From assembly GCF_000237925.1 (NCBI RefSeq), contig NW_017386041.1, positions 62,001 through 126,000 of the forward strand: DNA of 64,000 bases, in the 5' to 3' direction. Shown in pieces: positions 24,601 through 35,686 of this stretch; the stretch's first letter is position 1, and each line of letters starts with the position of its first letter. The notes under the pieces were generated by a model. The model was given only the letters and a program-made list of their open reading frames with translations. It was not told where the DNA came from and did not search any database. The position numbers were made by a program, and so were the translations under genes. Source of the DNA: Schistosoma mansoni. Lineage: Eukaryota; Platyhelminthes; Trematoda; Strigeidida; Schistosomatidae.

Positions 24601-27600
24601 GTGTTTATATTTTAGGCTGCAGCCAAAACTGTGGATATTTGTGATTGAATAATCGGTTGTCCCCATCTAACCTTCTTAGCCACTTGTGAAGATTTTTCGT
24701 CCCTACTAGTTACTTCCTTGATCGTTTTGTCAGTCAAACGGTTTAACAACATATATAGTTGTTCATGATCTAGATAAGCCGGTTGTAGCCTATCAATACT
24801 TACGGAGTCGATGTTTCCTTGTTTTCCTACCACGATTAGATTTTTCGACCTAACTTGGGAAGGACCTTCGAGCAGAGGGCCAAGTAGTACTTTTATCTTG
24901 TCACACTTTATCCAGAATTGCGTGCAGTTGTTTAGATCCTCAGGTACATATGTAGCTCGCGACTGTTCACGAGTATTAATTGGTTTGGGTTTGGATATAT
25001 GGTCCCGTAGTTAGTCTGCATGATTTTCTAATTCAAGCTTTGTATTGTCTGTATGAGGGTTAATAAACTCAGCCGGTAGTCTCAGAGGCGTCCCGGAAAC
25101 TGGTTCCGCTGCTGAACACTGTGAGTCAGTTTTGACTGCTTTTCGTATTCCTAGCATAGCTGACTGTAGGAATTCTGTCCACTGGTTGGGGATTGAGTAT
25201 GATATCCACCATCCCATCAGCCTGGTAGTGATATACAGTGCGACATATTCTATTGGAGCCTAGAAGCTTAGCTAAGTTGTTAAACAGTTCAGATTCAAAT
25301 TGTGCTCCTTTAGTGTTATAGGTGTACCAAAAATGATCACCCAGTCCTGAATGGAGACTTTGGCCACCGTTTCGACTGTGATGTCCGGTATGGCTATAAG
25401 GAATCTCGTGAATCGATCTATACGTGTAAACAGATAATTAAAGCCATGAGCAAAATGCGCATCTGGTTGTCAAAAATCGTCGATAGGTGAATTTGTGAGA
25501 CGATTACCTTTTGACTGTTGACACGTTGGACACTCTCCAAACCATTTGTGCACATCCTTTTGTAAATTCGGCTATATATATCTAGCATTGATTTGTTTAG
25601 TCAAAGCTTTTGCATCAGGGTGAGACAAAGAATGAAAGTTATTAACCATTATTCTTCGCATACATTTGGGGACGAAGGTTGCGGCATTATCTTAGCCGTG
25701 TCACAAAAAATCGGAATACCGATTAGAGTTGTTTGTTGTAAGTAGGTTTCTTAATTATTGTCCCTTTTCTTGTTTGTCTCTCAATGTCTTGAAATTTACT
25801 GTAGACTGTTGTGTCAAGTTCATTTCTGGTCGAGATAATGCATCTGATGCCCGATTTTCCTGATATTTGACTTGTCGAATGTCACTCGTTAACTGTGATA
25901 TGTAGTCAAGGTGTCGGACTTCTCGAGGGGAGTATTTATCGGCTCTCGCTTTTAGTGTATTGGTCAGTGATTTATGATCTGCAAATCTATGAAGTCCCTC
26001 TCTTCTAACATGTGTCAGAAATACTTAATCTTTAGGTAGATTGGAAGATGTCCTCACTAGAAGGTACCTTGTCTTTGCCGGGACGAGTCTTTTTGAGAAG
26101 AAAGCAAGTGGTTTTATGGCGTTTTTATCCAGTTGGTTTAGGGTACCGCCTACTGCTTTGTTCGAAGCACCAACCATCAAGGCAAATAGGGCAGAAGAAT
26201 TTGGATACATTAACGTAGATGCTTAAGCCAGTTTATCCTTGAGCTGTTTGATAGCCTTAGCAGCCTCAAAAGTCAGCTTGAATTCTTTTGGTTTTCATTT
26301 AAGAGAATCTGTCAAGGGTTGCATTGATTGTGCACAGCCAGGTATGAATCTTTGATAAAAGTTAATTAGACTTAAAAACTTTAAGTCGTTACAGAGCTAG
26401 GTATGGGGTATTGTTTGATTGCGTCCGCTTCTTTGATCGGTGTAACTCCTTCTCAACTTATTGTGTGCACGAGAAATTCTAGAGTTCGAACGCCATAACA
26501 CACACTTACTTTGATGTGTGTTCATCCCATTTTCATCCAGCCGTTTTAACACTGCTGTTAGTGTGATTGTAAGTCGGGACTGGCAATTAAAAAACAGTAT
26601 ATATACACCTGCTTAAATGACATATCCCGAAGTAGGGTATTCATTAACCTTTGAAATGTTTGTGTCGCACTCCTCAGGCCGAATGGCATGTGTACAAACT
26701 CGAACAATCGAAAACGTGTAGTAATAGCTATCTTAGGGATATCTTCCTCAACTACCGGGCTACTGTGACATGCCGTAAGTCAATTTTCGCAAATATGTTG
26801 ATACCCTGTAAACCGTTTGTGAAAATCTTAGATATGAGATATTGGGTACCTATCTGGTACGGTTCGGCGGTTAAGGGCTTTGTAGTCCCCGCATGGTTGC
26901 CAGTTGTCTTCACTTTTCTTTGGGACCATATGCAAAGGCGATGCCCATTGACTATCAGAATGACGGATAATATCCAGTTGTAGCATGTAGTCGAATTCAG
27001 TTCTAGCGATTTTAAGTTTAACTAGTGCTGGTCTCCTGGGTCTAGCAAACACAAGTGCACCTTCGATTTTGACCGTACGACTTACGTTTAGTTTGCTTTT
27101 GGAAGGCTGTGTGTCCGGTTTGTTTGTGTATGGAAATTCCGCAAGTATATACCGGCATGTCGCTTTTGCTACTAGAGGAGTTTGTATCAAATTTAGAGAT
27201 GTGATGTGACCTTCCGTACCCTTTGTGTAGTTCGAAGTTTTTTTCACTGCTAAGCCTCGGTTTTTAGTGTCAACTAGAAATTCATCTCTCTAAAAAGTTC
27301 ATCCCCAGTATTGCCAGATCTAAATCGACTACAGTGCAAACCCAAGGGAATCGACTCATGAACCCCAAATCTAACGTTAAAGTTTTCCGACCAAATGTCG
27401 CGGTTTCAGTCTTATTGACAACTTGAGGTGTAACTGGGGATGTTTCTCGACTTAGCTCATTTTTGTTTTGAGGAACGATACTAAGAGCAGAGCCAGTGTC
27501 TACGAAGAAGTTCAAGCCTGGGTTCCTGTCTCTAACATAAAACAAGTGACTGTGTAGGCACCCTTACTCAGTCGTCGCGACCTGGGGAAGGGTTATTCGT

Positions 27601-28140
27601 TTCCAATATTTTCTGTTTATGCCAGGTGCATGAATGATTGCACTTGTCTGAGTTGACACTAAACTTCCAGTGGTACCAACGGAACCGCATAAATTGCCTG
27701 AACATTTGTGACCTGGAACTTGGTCGTTGTAGTGACCTGCTACTGTTTCTACAACATATCTGCATTCTGGCGACAGTCTCAGTGAGACTTTTAATATTCT
27801 TAATGAGTCCTTCTGTGACTGGGTCTTTTGAGTGTTCTTCTTTTTGTGTGTGGTTAGTAGTGCGTGATCCAGTTGGGAGACCTTTTTTCCATTATTCTAT
27901 CTGCTATACGCGCTAAGTGAGATAAAGAGGTTTCAGGATCTTGTGCATCTAAATGGTGTTGAACGTGGCATGGAAGGGCTTGTATCGATCCTCGTTTTCG
28001 GACTGCTTCACCCACTGTGTTGTCACCCACTAAGACTTGGAGGTGATGTAAAAACTGTGACAGCGACCTATCACCTGGTGTCTCTCCTTGAAAAAACCCT
28101 TGGATTCTTTGACCGTCTGATAATGATAAACAGTTCAAAA
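24600..28140 (-). mobile_element. Broken Ty3/Gypsy retrotransposon
   Basis: Minus-strand parts lie in Ty3/Gypsy order: gag-like (about 27854-28138), retropepsin with FFVDTGSALSIV (about 27282-27545), reverse transcriptase start with [17 protein letters not shown] and GDYKALN (about 26828-27247), RNase H-like (about 26025-26210), and integrase with a Cys-rich strand and core pieces (about 24612-25570). The element is broken, with many breaks. No terminal repeats could be recognised, so the ends are approximate. It looks old. Confidence 0.8.
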
Positions 28141-28609
28141 CTACAAAAATACCTCGGATTATAGACGATTAATCAGTAGACCATCGAACCGATAATCTTC
28201 TTAATCTGGCGCTCATGATATCTATTATGTCTGTGTAAGATGTTAGATACAATAAAAATGTGTTAAATATGTTACAGATGATGAAAAAATTACTGAATTC
28301 GTTCCCCCTCAAAATACAATTCATAACTTAACCAATCACACGAGTATTCACTGAGCTGCTACTTATGACCTGCTTTTTCACGAAACCTCTCATTTTCTCA
28401 TTTTTTTATCCATTGCTCACTTTCGCTTCAACAAAACAAGTTATCTTGAAACCCTTTCATGTCTTGCAATTCCAAGCATTATCCTTACTATGGATTCGTG
28501 GTGCAAAGCATACACGACTACTTACTCCTTAAGCGTTGATAACTACATTTTTGAGGCCCTATAGATACTCTGGAATGGATGTTTGTTCAAACATCCTAGA
28601 TTTCAGAAT

Positions 28610-29045
28610 GAATATATTGATACCATAGATAAATGCGCACAAATAGCTTGGATGCAGCTACACGATTCAGACTTCTCAGATAACCTAGCTTATCTGTCCC
28701 ATTCACCTCAACAAATACTGGTGAAGACAGCCAGTCTAGCAGCAGCATGCCTCAACATACATAGGGGAATGCAAGAACATGAATTACAATTAAGCAAGCA
28801 CCAACCAGATCACACTTGGTGGGGAGGCTCTAGAGGATGTGGAGAGTTTCACTTACCTGGGAAGTATCATCGATAAACAAGGAGGATCCCATGGTTAATG
28901 GAGAGGAAGACCAAATAACACATTACGTTGGGAAATGAACGCGGACATAAGAAAAAGTGAATAACGACCGGAAACAACGGGAAAGGATTTTCAAGGGCTG
29001 AGTCCAAAAAGGATCCTCATGGACAACCTCTGCTACCCTGGGTGG
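28610..29045 (+). mobile_element. SR2-like RTE LINE fragment (C-terminal part)
   Basis: A conceptual reading gives LAYLSHSPQQ-(I/M)-VKTASLAAACLNIHRG, then (in another frame) GGEALEDVESFTYLGSIIDKQGG, then GRPNNTLRWEM with ILMDNLCY. These are the successive conserved blocks after the catalytic box of schistosome SR2-type RTE elements. At least one frameshift separates them, and a segment between the second and third block is missing. Confidence 0.75.
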
Positions 29046-29049
29046 TAGT

Positions 29050-30147
29050 AACAGGAGTAAGGAATTAGGTAAGTGATAGATAATTCACTCAACAGAAAAT
29101 TGAAGATCAAAGAAAGATTTATCTCATGCAAATACTTATCCTGACGAATTGCTAACAGACATATTTTTAGTCGTTCCCCATCAACTAATAAGGTTAAAAA
29201 TCGTTGAGGGAGACTTTTATTTGCCAAAGTTTTCAAAGAATTCAACTTTGGTGCCGAAATAATGTAAGATGTTGGCTGAAACAGAAGAAATTTATGAGTG
29301 TATTCAACTGATCTGAATGCCAACTAGGAGAAATAATATATGGCTTGATATTCAAAATGACTTCTGACCTACATCATGAATTTTTTGTGAGTGATCACAG
29401 CGGAATATTGAATACATTTCATCGTTCAACCACTATACTGTCAAACTCAAAAACCACAATAGAGCACCAGGGTGGTCAGTCTAATCAAGAAACCAGTAAA
29501 CGCGCCGAAACTTTCGTTCCATGATTATTATCGGGATCATGTTTCACCACAAAATAACACAGATATTACATTTTTTGATTTATATCGCAATACATGTCGC
29601 CTTCACAGAAACGTTCCAAATGTCTACAATATCATTTATAACCCTAAAAATAGCCAAAATATCTTTAAAACTCTTAAAAGAAAGCTGAGAAAATCAAATA
29701 TCCGAAGCCACAAGCACCACGACTTGTATGTGCTCTAGAACCTAATTAACTTGATTGACAGAAATGATTCATCTCAACGCAAGTATCTTTTGACTATTGA
29801 GAATAAAACTTTGAATAGCAAAAACCCAGATTTATCGATACTTCATGTGTTCAGATTCCGCTTAAAATCTAATTTCTTTATTACAACAACATTATTTATA
29901 ACTGACAGCATTATTGTAGACGACCTTGATGCTATTTGTGAACAATTTCGTGTGCGTATTTGTGTGTGTATTCGTGTGAGTCTGTTTTTATATTGCAGAG
30001 CAACAAAGGGTAAATGTTCTGAAAGAAGCCCTTCGTAAAGTATACTTGCAAGGTGATGTATGAAACTATTTTATATATAAGCTTTCCCTTTTCGTGCAGG
30101 ACCGCGTGGTTCGATTTTCGAAATATATATCCAAACACACAAACAAC
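29050..30147. other. Unassigned stretch before the inverted-repeat transposon
   Basis: Two consecutive open frames (29472-29738 and 29751-30038) are rich in Asn, Lys and His and have no domain I recognise. If ASPSCR1 extends leftwards, this is part of one of its introns. Confidence 0.4.
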
Positions 30148-30330
30148 CAATAAAGGGGAAATAAAGGCGAAAATGCATTGGAAATTAAGTCGGAAATAAA
30201 GCGGAAATGCGCCAAAACGTCTGCTTTTTCGCCTGTCCGGGGTAAATAAAGCGGAATTTCCACTTATGTCGCTCTGTTTTTCAAATGTCGCTAAATTGCC
30301 TATTTTTACCCTAAATATCCGACGAATTAC
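30148..30330. repeat. Left transposon terminus with subterminal repeats
   Basis: Starts CAATAAAGGGG and contains several variants of GGAAATAAAGCGG within 120 bases. Further in, 'ccctaaatatccgac' and 'cctaactatccgct' repeat a second motif. Such short reiterated motifs are typical transposase-binding sites. It is mirrored at 35687-35869. Confidence 0.75.
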
Positions 30331-30791
30331 CGACTTTTATCCTAACTATCCGCTACATTGTCTACTTTTCTACTGCATACACACCGATGTAATCAAGCGC
30401 CCCCTTTTAAAACGCTTCTGTATTTACCCCAACCGCCTCCTGTGTTCGCCTTCATTCCCACAACACAGCACACGGATAATGTAATGTACGTAAAATATGG
30501 TATAAGTTCAAAATTTTTATTGGAAACAAACAGCTTATTAATGTACAACGTTATGAGTAGTTTGAAGATGGTAGATCATCAATGTTCATAATGTAATTGC
30601 AATTGTCACGGACCAGGCATTTCAAGTATTGTTTCTTTCCATCACGCCTGTTGGACTATGGAGACTCAAATAATTCTTGTGAATCCTAAAATGTAATGAG
30701 GAAAAATGTTACTAGATCTGGGAAACTTGTTTTGCACAACTAGGTACTTGGAGCTGAACTTACGGTTATATCCTTGAACACGGAATAATAA

Positions 30792-31382
30792 TCACTTTAA
30801 AGTCGTACGTACGTGTTCTTTCTTCCGTAGATGACGCTTCTGTACTTTGTCTCTCATGTCGTGAAAATAACTGCGTAGCCATGTTATACAGTTTCGCAAG
30901 GTCTTTCTCGTTGACAGATGACGACAGGAATCGATTAGTGAGTGCACCTGAAGTTTAAAAACCTTATTTATCTTACTTTGCACGCAGCCATAAAACCAGC
31001 ACTTCTGAAGCGCTCGTTTTGATGAAGTACCAAGTAGCGTGAAATTAATGGCGACTTCAGGTGTCATGATGTAGGACAGAAGATATCGCATGGAGGTTTT
31101 AGGGTCATCATCCATTAAACGCGTCAACATGGCCATCTGTAATAGGAATGAAGGATAAAAATCATGTTGTGTGCTTACGAATCTGTCCCTCACGTCTTTT
31201 TGCTCAAGACAAGCATCCAATGTTCCCAGTTCCTCTTCAGATGACAAAGGGAAATGTTGACTGGATAGTCCACAGTCGAATTGACGCGGATCTTCGCGGC
31301 CAGCGAACTTTGAGAGCATCAGCTTCCTATTTGTATTAAGTTCACTCAAGCTTGCCAATATTTTTAGCTGCACAGTATGCAT
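30792..31382 (-). CDS. DUF4806-like transposon protein, last exon (left arm)
   Basis: 196 residues. The central segment FPLSSEEELGTLDACLEQKDVRDRFVSTQ, followed by YLLSYIMTPEVAINFTLLGTSSKRAL, fits the DUF4806 pattern: a short helical domain with a conserved 'T-x-E-[VL]-A-x-x-[FY]' stretch. DUF4806 proteins are common partners of transposases in animal DNA transposons; their role is unknown. A second coding block on the same strand (about 31655-31985) gives YVILKAPSKSKLVIAAGRWV, and is probably an upstream exon. The protein is read outward, toward the 30148 terminus, downstream of the transposase. Confidence 0.7.
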   Translation of the reverse strand: MHTVQLKILASLSELNTNRKLMLSKFAGREDPRQFDCGLSSQHFPLSSEEELGTLDACLEQKDVRDRFVSTQHDFYPSFLLQMAMLTRLMDDDPKTSMRYLLSYIMTPEVAINFTLLGTSSKRALQKCWFYGCVQSKINKVFKLQVHSLIDSCRHLSTRKTLRNCITWLRSYFHDMRDKVQKRHLRKKEHVRTTLK

Positions 31383-31654
31383 CCTTTCAAATCGGATGAC
31401 TTACTCAGCCATTAGATTTTTATTCTCGGACGTGGAGGGCGAGGTGTCTAATTGTGTTGAACTGCTTAATTGACATGTCCAAATTAAGGATACTTACTTC
31501 GCAATCGGAGAGACAACCTTCTCAAACATCCGAAGTTTTGGATATTGGACGCGGCTATTCCCAGCCTGCATCTCTGCGACATCCATGTCCACGGAATTGT
31601 AAAGAAAACCTTCTTTACGTTTCAATGCACCTCTACGAAATTTAAGTAAGATTA

Positions 31655-31990
31655 TTGAACTGACCTCTTTTGCTTTTCTGTGTTTAACGGCAACGTATTT
31701 TCGTCTGGCGAAGAGTTCTGATTAGTAACATAGCATTTTTGGAACGATGCCAACAAATCATTGGCAGATTTGAGACTATCTATAAGAAGCTATCGTTTGC
31801 ATGTTTGTAAGTAACCGCATTTGTGGACAACACTGCACTTGAACATAGACCAATTTTCTTCAGGTAGGTCATTGTTTTGCAGATGAAGATCAATGTTCTC
31901 CCTTGAATACAGACAGAGTTTTTCTCCAATAACCCAACGTCCAGCTGCAATCACCAACTTACTTTTGCTTGGTGCCTTAAGGATTACGTA
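31655..31990 (-). CDS. Upstream exon of the DUF4806-like protein (left arm)
   Basis: The minus-strand reading YVILKAPSKSKLVIAAGRWVI followed by SRENIDLHLQNNDLPEENWSMF resembles the N-terminal part of DUF4806 proteins, which often have a 'Y-V-x-V-x-x...V-P-x-x-W' segment. A stop codon separates two parts of this block in the simple reading, so an intron or decay is involved. The mirror copy is at about 34025-34362. Confidence 0.5.
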
Positions 31991-32042
31991 CCTATTGTTG
32001 GGAGACTAAATATTACACAACAGGAAATTAAAGGAAATACAA

Positions 32043-33614
32043 TCACATAACAGTGTGTAACAAAAGGACAATAACCAAATGATTAACACAATTTATCGAC
32101 ATACATTTACAATCAACACCATGAATCGAAACCCAACTGTATTCACTGCTAACTACGGAGCACTTAAATATTCCTATGTCAGTGGAAGGTAATGGATCTT
32201 TAAAGCAATTTTGTGGGTCGGTGAATTGCCTGAATTTTAAGAGTCCATTCTCTTGAATATCAGTTATTAATCCCGGATTTCCGTTGACTACTACAACATT
32301 ATCAGGCTTAAATGAATTTATTTTACTATTCCTAAACATTATTACTTGCTTACGTGAGTTAGCCTTACCTATCACCGGGTTACTATGGGTCGATATGTCA
32401 ACCTGGAGCTTATCGCAGAAAGACATTTGTTCCGCATAACGCTGAGCTGCTTGCTTAGCCACGGAATACCCACTGTGTACGGATTTCTTAATTTGTCTCA
32501 TATAAGACTCGAATGGAAATGCTGAGTACCTATCTAACGGTCCATGTGCCAGAACATCGTCAGGAAGATGCTGTGGCGAATGCACATTATAAACTAAGTT
32601 TTCACATCCGTAACACCATCCATATTCTCTTAGAAAATTCCTTAAATCCATCCTGACAGATTCTATCACCCTATTATAAAACTTAGGATGCGCAAGCAAG
32701 TAAATGGACAAAGCAAGACGTTTAAAATTTAGATACAACGGTTTAGGCAGAATACTTTGAAGAATAACCGGGCCTAAGTATAGAAGAAACAACCTACACT
32801 CGGACGCCTTCCATACCGATACGAAGTCAAGTGTACGGCATTTACGCTGAAAGTCGGAGGGAGTACTTTCCACGCACCTAGATATCAACTTATTTATAGT
32901 CCTAATTACACAGGAGTTTACGTTCTTTAGCCTCTTATGTCCTAATTCTATCCAGAGAGTCACAAGTTTCTTTGTGACGCCTAAGTAAACCATGTGTATG
33001 GGATCTAAGGGAGAAGTTAAGATCATGTCTATCGGCAGACTTTCGAATATAGAATGTCCTTGATGGTGAACAGATTGTGTCTGATTCCGGAAACTGTCGT
33101 CAGTTCTTAACGTATATTCACCGTTTGGGAAAGTCATCTTTCCATCAAGTCGTCTACCATTTACAACACACCGGTCGCAACCTGCCTTTCCGTTGTGATT
33201 AACAGTGTACCTAATGTCAGAACGAGCAGGCACATCACACATTACCGCAGTTAACTTAATAGCTATGTATTTGTTGAACCTAACACTAAGTAGGCCCATG
33301 TCAGTCATTTCTTTTATTTCAGAAATAGTGTCGGCAGAAATTTCGTTGAATTGTGCCGGCTTAGTATTCCCTCCGTAGATCCCTATCATGAAGACATCAC
33401 TAAGTATAGGGGCAACGATCCGTCCTAATACAGGCCACAAATGTTGACTTGAGCTCCTTGACATAGAAAGCCCATCTATATTAATATATAATTGTAAAGT
33501 GTCAAAATCACAAGTACACAACCAACGTTCAACATATCTTAGCAGGTTGGTCTTCAATCCAAGATGGTAGTAAAACCCACTACTGATGGACTTTGGTTGT
33601 ACACTTGTGCACAA
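32043..33614 (-). CDS. Tnp2/Transposase_21-like transposase (left arm, partial)
   Basis: 523 residues in one open frame. Features seen: NIDGLSMSRSSSQHLWPVLG (first catalytic Asp in the DGL motif), CDVPARS with a Cys-x2-Cys (GCDRC) zinc-like motif, TFPNGEYTLRTDDSFRNQ, SPLDPIHMVYLGVTKKLV (second acidic residue with the nearby His) and FPFESYMRQIKK (candidate last acidic residue). Together these are the Asp/Asp/Glu blocks of the large transposase family found in animal genomes and related to plant CACTA Tnp2. The N-terminal part before the DGL block is short: the first residues are read from sequence at the turn of the inverted repeat, so the true start is lost or in an unseen exon. The C-terminal end is complete. 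It probably cannot act alone. Confidence 0.75.
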   Translation of the reverse strand: MCTSVQPKSISSGFYYHLGLKTNLLRYVERWLCTCDFDTLQLYINIDGLSMSRSSSQHLWPVLGRIVAPILSDVFMIGIYGGNTKPAQFNEISADTISEIKEMTDMGLLSVRFNKYIAIKLTAVMCDVPARSDIRYTVNHNGKAGCDRCVVNGRRLDGKMTFPNGEYTLRTDDSFRNQTQSVHHQGHSIFESLPIDMILTSPLDPIHMVYLGVTKKLVTLWIELGHKRLKNVNSCVIRTINKLISRCVESTPSDFQRKCRTLDFVSVWKASECRLFLLYLGPVILQSILPKPLYLNFKRLALSIYLLAHPKFYNRVIESVRMDLRNFLREYGWCYGCENLVYNVHSPQHLPDDVLAHGPLDRYSAFPFESYMRQIKKSVHSGYSVAKQAAQRYAEQMSFCDKLQVDISTHSNPVIGKANSRKQVIMFRNSKINSFKPDNVVVVNGNPGLITDIQENGLLKFRQFTDPQNCFKDPLPSTDIGIFKCSVVSSEYSWVSIHGVDCKCMSINCVNHLVIVLLLHTVM

Positions 33615-33638
33615 TTCAACGAAATTTCTGCCGACACT

Positions 33639-33838
33639 NNNNNNNNNNNNNNNNNNNNNNNNNNNNNNNNNNNNNNNNNNNNNNNNNNNNNNNNNNNNNN
33701 NNNNNNNNNNNNNNNNNNNNNNNNNNNNNNNNNNNNNNNNNNNNNNNNNNNNNNNNNNNNNNNNNNNNNNNNNNNNNNNNNNNNNNNNNNNNNNNNNNNN
33801 NNNNNNNNNNNNNNNNNNNNNNNNNNNNNNNNNNNNNN
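33639..33838. other. Assembly gap of 200 Ns
   Basis: Exactly 200 N bases, the usual placeholder for a gap of unknown size. If the right arm is a full mirror of the left, the missing piece corresponds to 32177-33326 and is about 1150 bp, not 200. Confidence 0.98.
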
Positions 33839-33972
33839 TAGGAATATTTAAGTGCTCCGTAGTTAGCAGTGAATACAGTTGGGTTTCGATTCATGATGTT
33901 GATTGTAAATGTATGTCGATAAATTGTGTTAATCATTTGGTTATTGTCCTTTTGTTACACACTGTTATGTGA
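33839..33972 (+). CDS. Transposase C-terminal remnant (right arm)
   Basis: After the gap the frame reads GIFKCSVVSSEYSWVSIHDVDCKC and on to the stop, identical to the C-terminus of the left-arm transposase except for Gly to Asp. The rest is hidden in the gap. Before the gap, 33609-33638 encodes QFNEISADT of the same protein in the same orientation. Confidence 0.8.
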
Positions 33973-34024
33973 TTGTATTTCCTTTAATTTCCTGTTGTGT
34001 AATATTTAGTCTCCCAACAATAGG

Positions 34025-34362
34025 TACGTAATCCTTAAGGCACCAAGCAAAAGTAAGTTGGTGATTGCAGCTGGACGTTGGGTTATTGGAGAAAAACTCT
34101 GTCTGTATTCAAGGGAGAACATTGATCTTCATCTGCAAAACAATGACCTACCTGAAGAAAATTGGTCTATGTTCAAGTGCAGTGTTGTCCACAAATGCGG
34201 TTACTTACAAACATGCAAACGATAGCTTCTTATAGATAGTCTCAAATCTGCCAATGATTTGTTGGCATCGTTCCAAAAATGCTATGTTACTAATCAGAAC
34301 TCTTCGCCAGACGAAAATACGTTGCCGTTAAACACAGAAAAGCAAAAGAGGTCAGTTCAATA
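34025..34362 (+). CDS. Upstream exon of the DUF4806-like protein (right arm)
   Basis: Mirror copy of 31655-31990, with the same YVILKAPSKSKLVIAAGRWVI reading, and read outward toward 35869. Confidence 0.5.
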
Positions 34363-34634
34363 ATCTTACTTAAATTTCGTAGAGGTGCATTGAAACGTAA
34401 AGAAGGTTTTCTTTACAATTCCGTGGACATGGATGTCGCAGAGATGCAGGCTGGGAATAGCCGCGTCCAATATCCAAAACTTCGGATGTTTGAGAAGGTT
34501 GTCTCTCCGATTGCGAAGTAAGTATCCTTAATTTGGACATGTCAATTAAGCAGTTCAACACAATTAGACACCTCGCCCTCCACGTCCGAGAATAAAAATC
34601 TAATGGCTGAGTAAGAGTCATCCGATTTGAAAGG

Positions 34635-35225
34635 ATGCATACTGTGCAGCTAAAAATATTGGCAAGCTTGAGTGAACTTAATACAAATAGGAAGCTGATG
34701 CTCTCAAAGTTCGCTGGCCGCGAAGATCCGCGTCAATTCGACTGTGGACTATCCAGTCAACATTTCCCTTTGTCATCTGAAGAGGAACTGGGAACATTGG
34801 ATGCTTGTCTTGAGCAAAAAGACGTGAGGGACAGGTTTGTAAGCACACAACATGATTTTTATCCTTCATTCCTATTACAGATGGCCATGTTGACGCGTTT
34901 AATGGATGATGACCCTAAAACCTCCATGCGATATCTTCTATCCTACATCATGACACCTGAAGTCGCCATTAATTTCACGCTACTTGGTACTTCATCAAAA
35001 CGAGCGCTTCAGAAGTGCTGGTTTTATGGCTGCGTGCAAAGTAAGATAAATAAGGTTTTTAAACTTCAGGTGCACTCACTAATCGATTCCTGTCGTCATC
35101 TGTCAACGAGAAAGACCTTGCGAAACTGTATAACATGGCTACGCAGTTATTTTCACGACATGAGAGACAAAGTACAGAAGCGTCATCTACGGAAGAAAGA
35201 ACACGTACGTACGACTTTAAAGTGA
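34635..35225 (+). CDS. DUF4806-like transposon protein, last exon (right arm)
   Basis: 196 residues, identical in protein sequence to the left-arm copy at 30792-31382 although the DNA differs at a few positions. Silent-only differences between two copies are what is expected from very recent duplication or from selection on the protein. It is read outward to the 35869 terminus. Confidence 0.7.
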   Translation: MHTVQLKILASLSELNTNRKLMLSKFAGREDPRQFDCGLSSQHFPLSSEEELGTLDACLEQKDVRDRFVSTQHDFYPSFLLQMAMLTRLMDDDPKTSMRYLLSYIMTPEVAINFTLLGTSSKRALQKCWFYGCVQSKINKVFKLQVHSLIDSCRHLSTRKTLRNCITWLRSYFHDMRDKVQKRHLRKKEHVRTTLK

Positions 35226-35686
35226 TTATTATTCCGTGTTCAAGGATATAACCGTAAGTTCAGCTCCAAGTACCTAGTTGTGCAAAACAAGTTTCCCAGA
35301 TCTAGTAACATTTTTCCTCATTACATTTTAGGATTCACAAGAATTATTTGAGTCTCCATAGTCCAACAGGCGTGATGGAAAGAAACAATACTTGAAATGC
35401 CTGGTCCGTGACAATTGCAATTACATTATGAACATTGATGATCTACCATCTTCAAACTACTCATAACGTTGTACATTAATAAGCTGTTTGTTTCCAATAA
35501 AAATTTTGAACTTATACCATATTTTACGTACATTACATTATCCGTGTGCTGTGTTGTGGGAATGAAGGCGAACACAGGAGGCGGTTGGGGTAAATACAGA
35601 AGCGTTTTAAAAGGGGGCGCTTGATTACATCGGTGTGTATGCAGTAGAAAAGTAGACAATGTAGCGGATAGTTAGGATAAAAGTCG

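Noticed and set aside
29998-30053. A 55-base segment between an AG and a GT (reading QQRVNVLKEALRKVYLQ) as an upstream ASPSCR1 exon
   Set aside because: Its end phase does not fit the next candidate exon at 35900, and the likeness to the first ubiquitin-like domain is not convincing.
33564-33972. Open frames running across the N gap
   Set aside because: They exist only because Ns carry no stops; only the flanking parts match the transposase.
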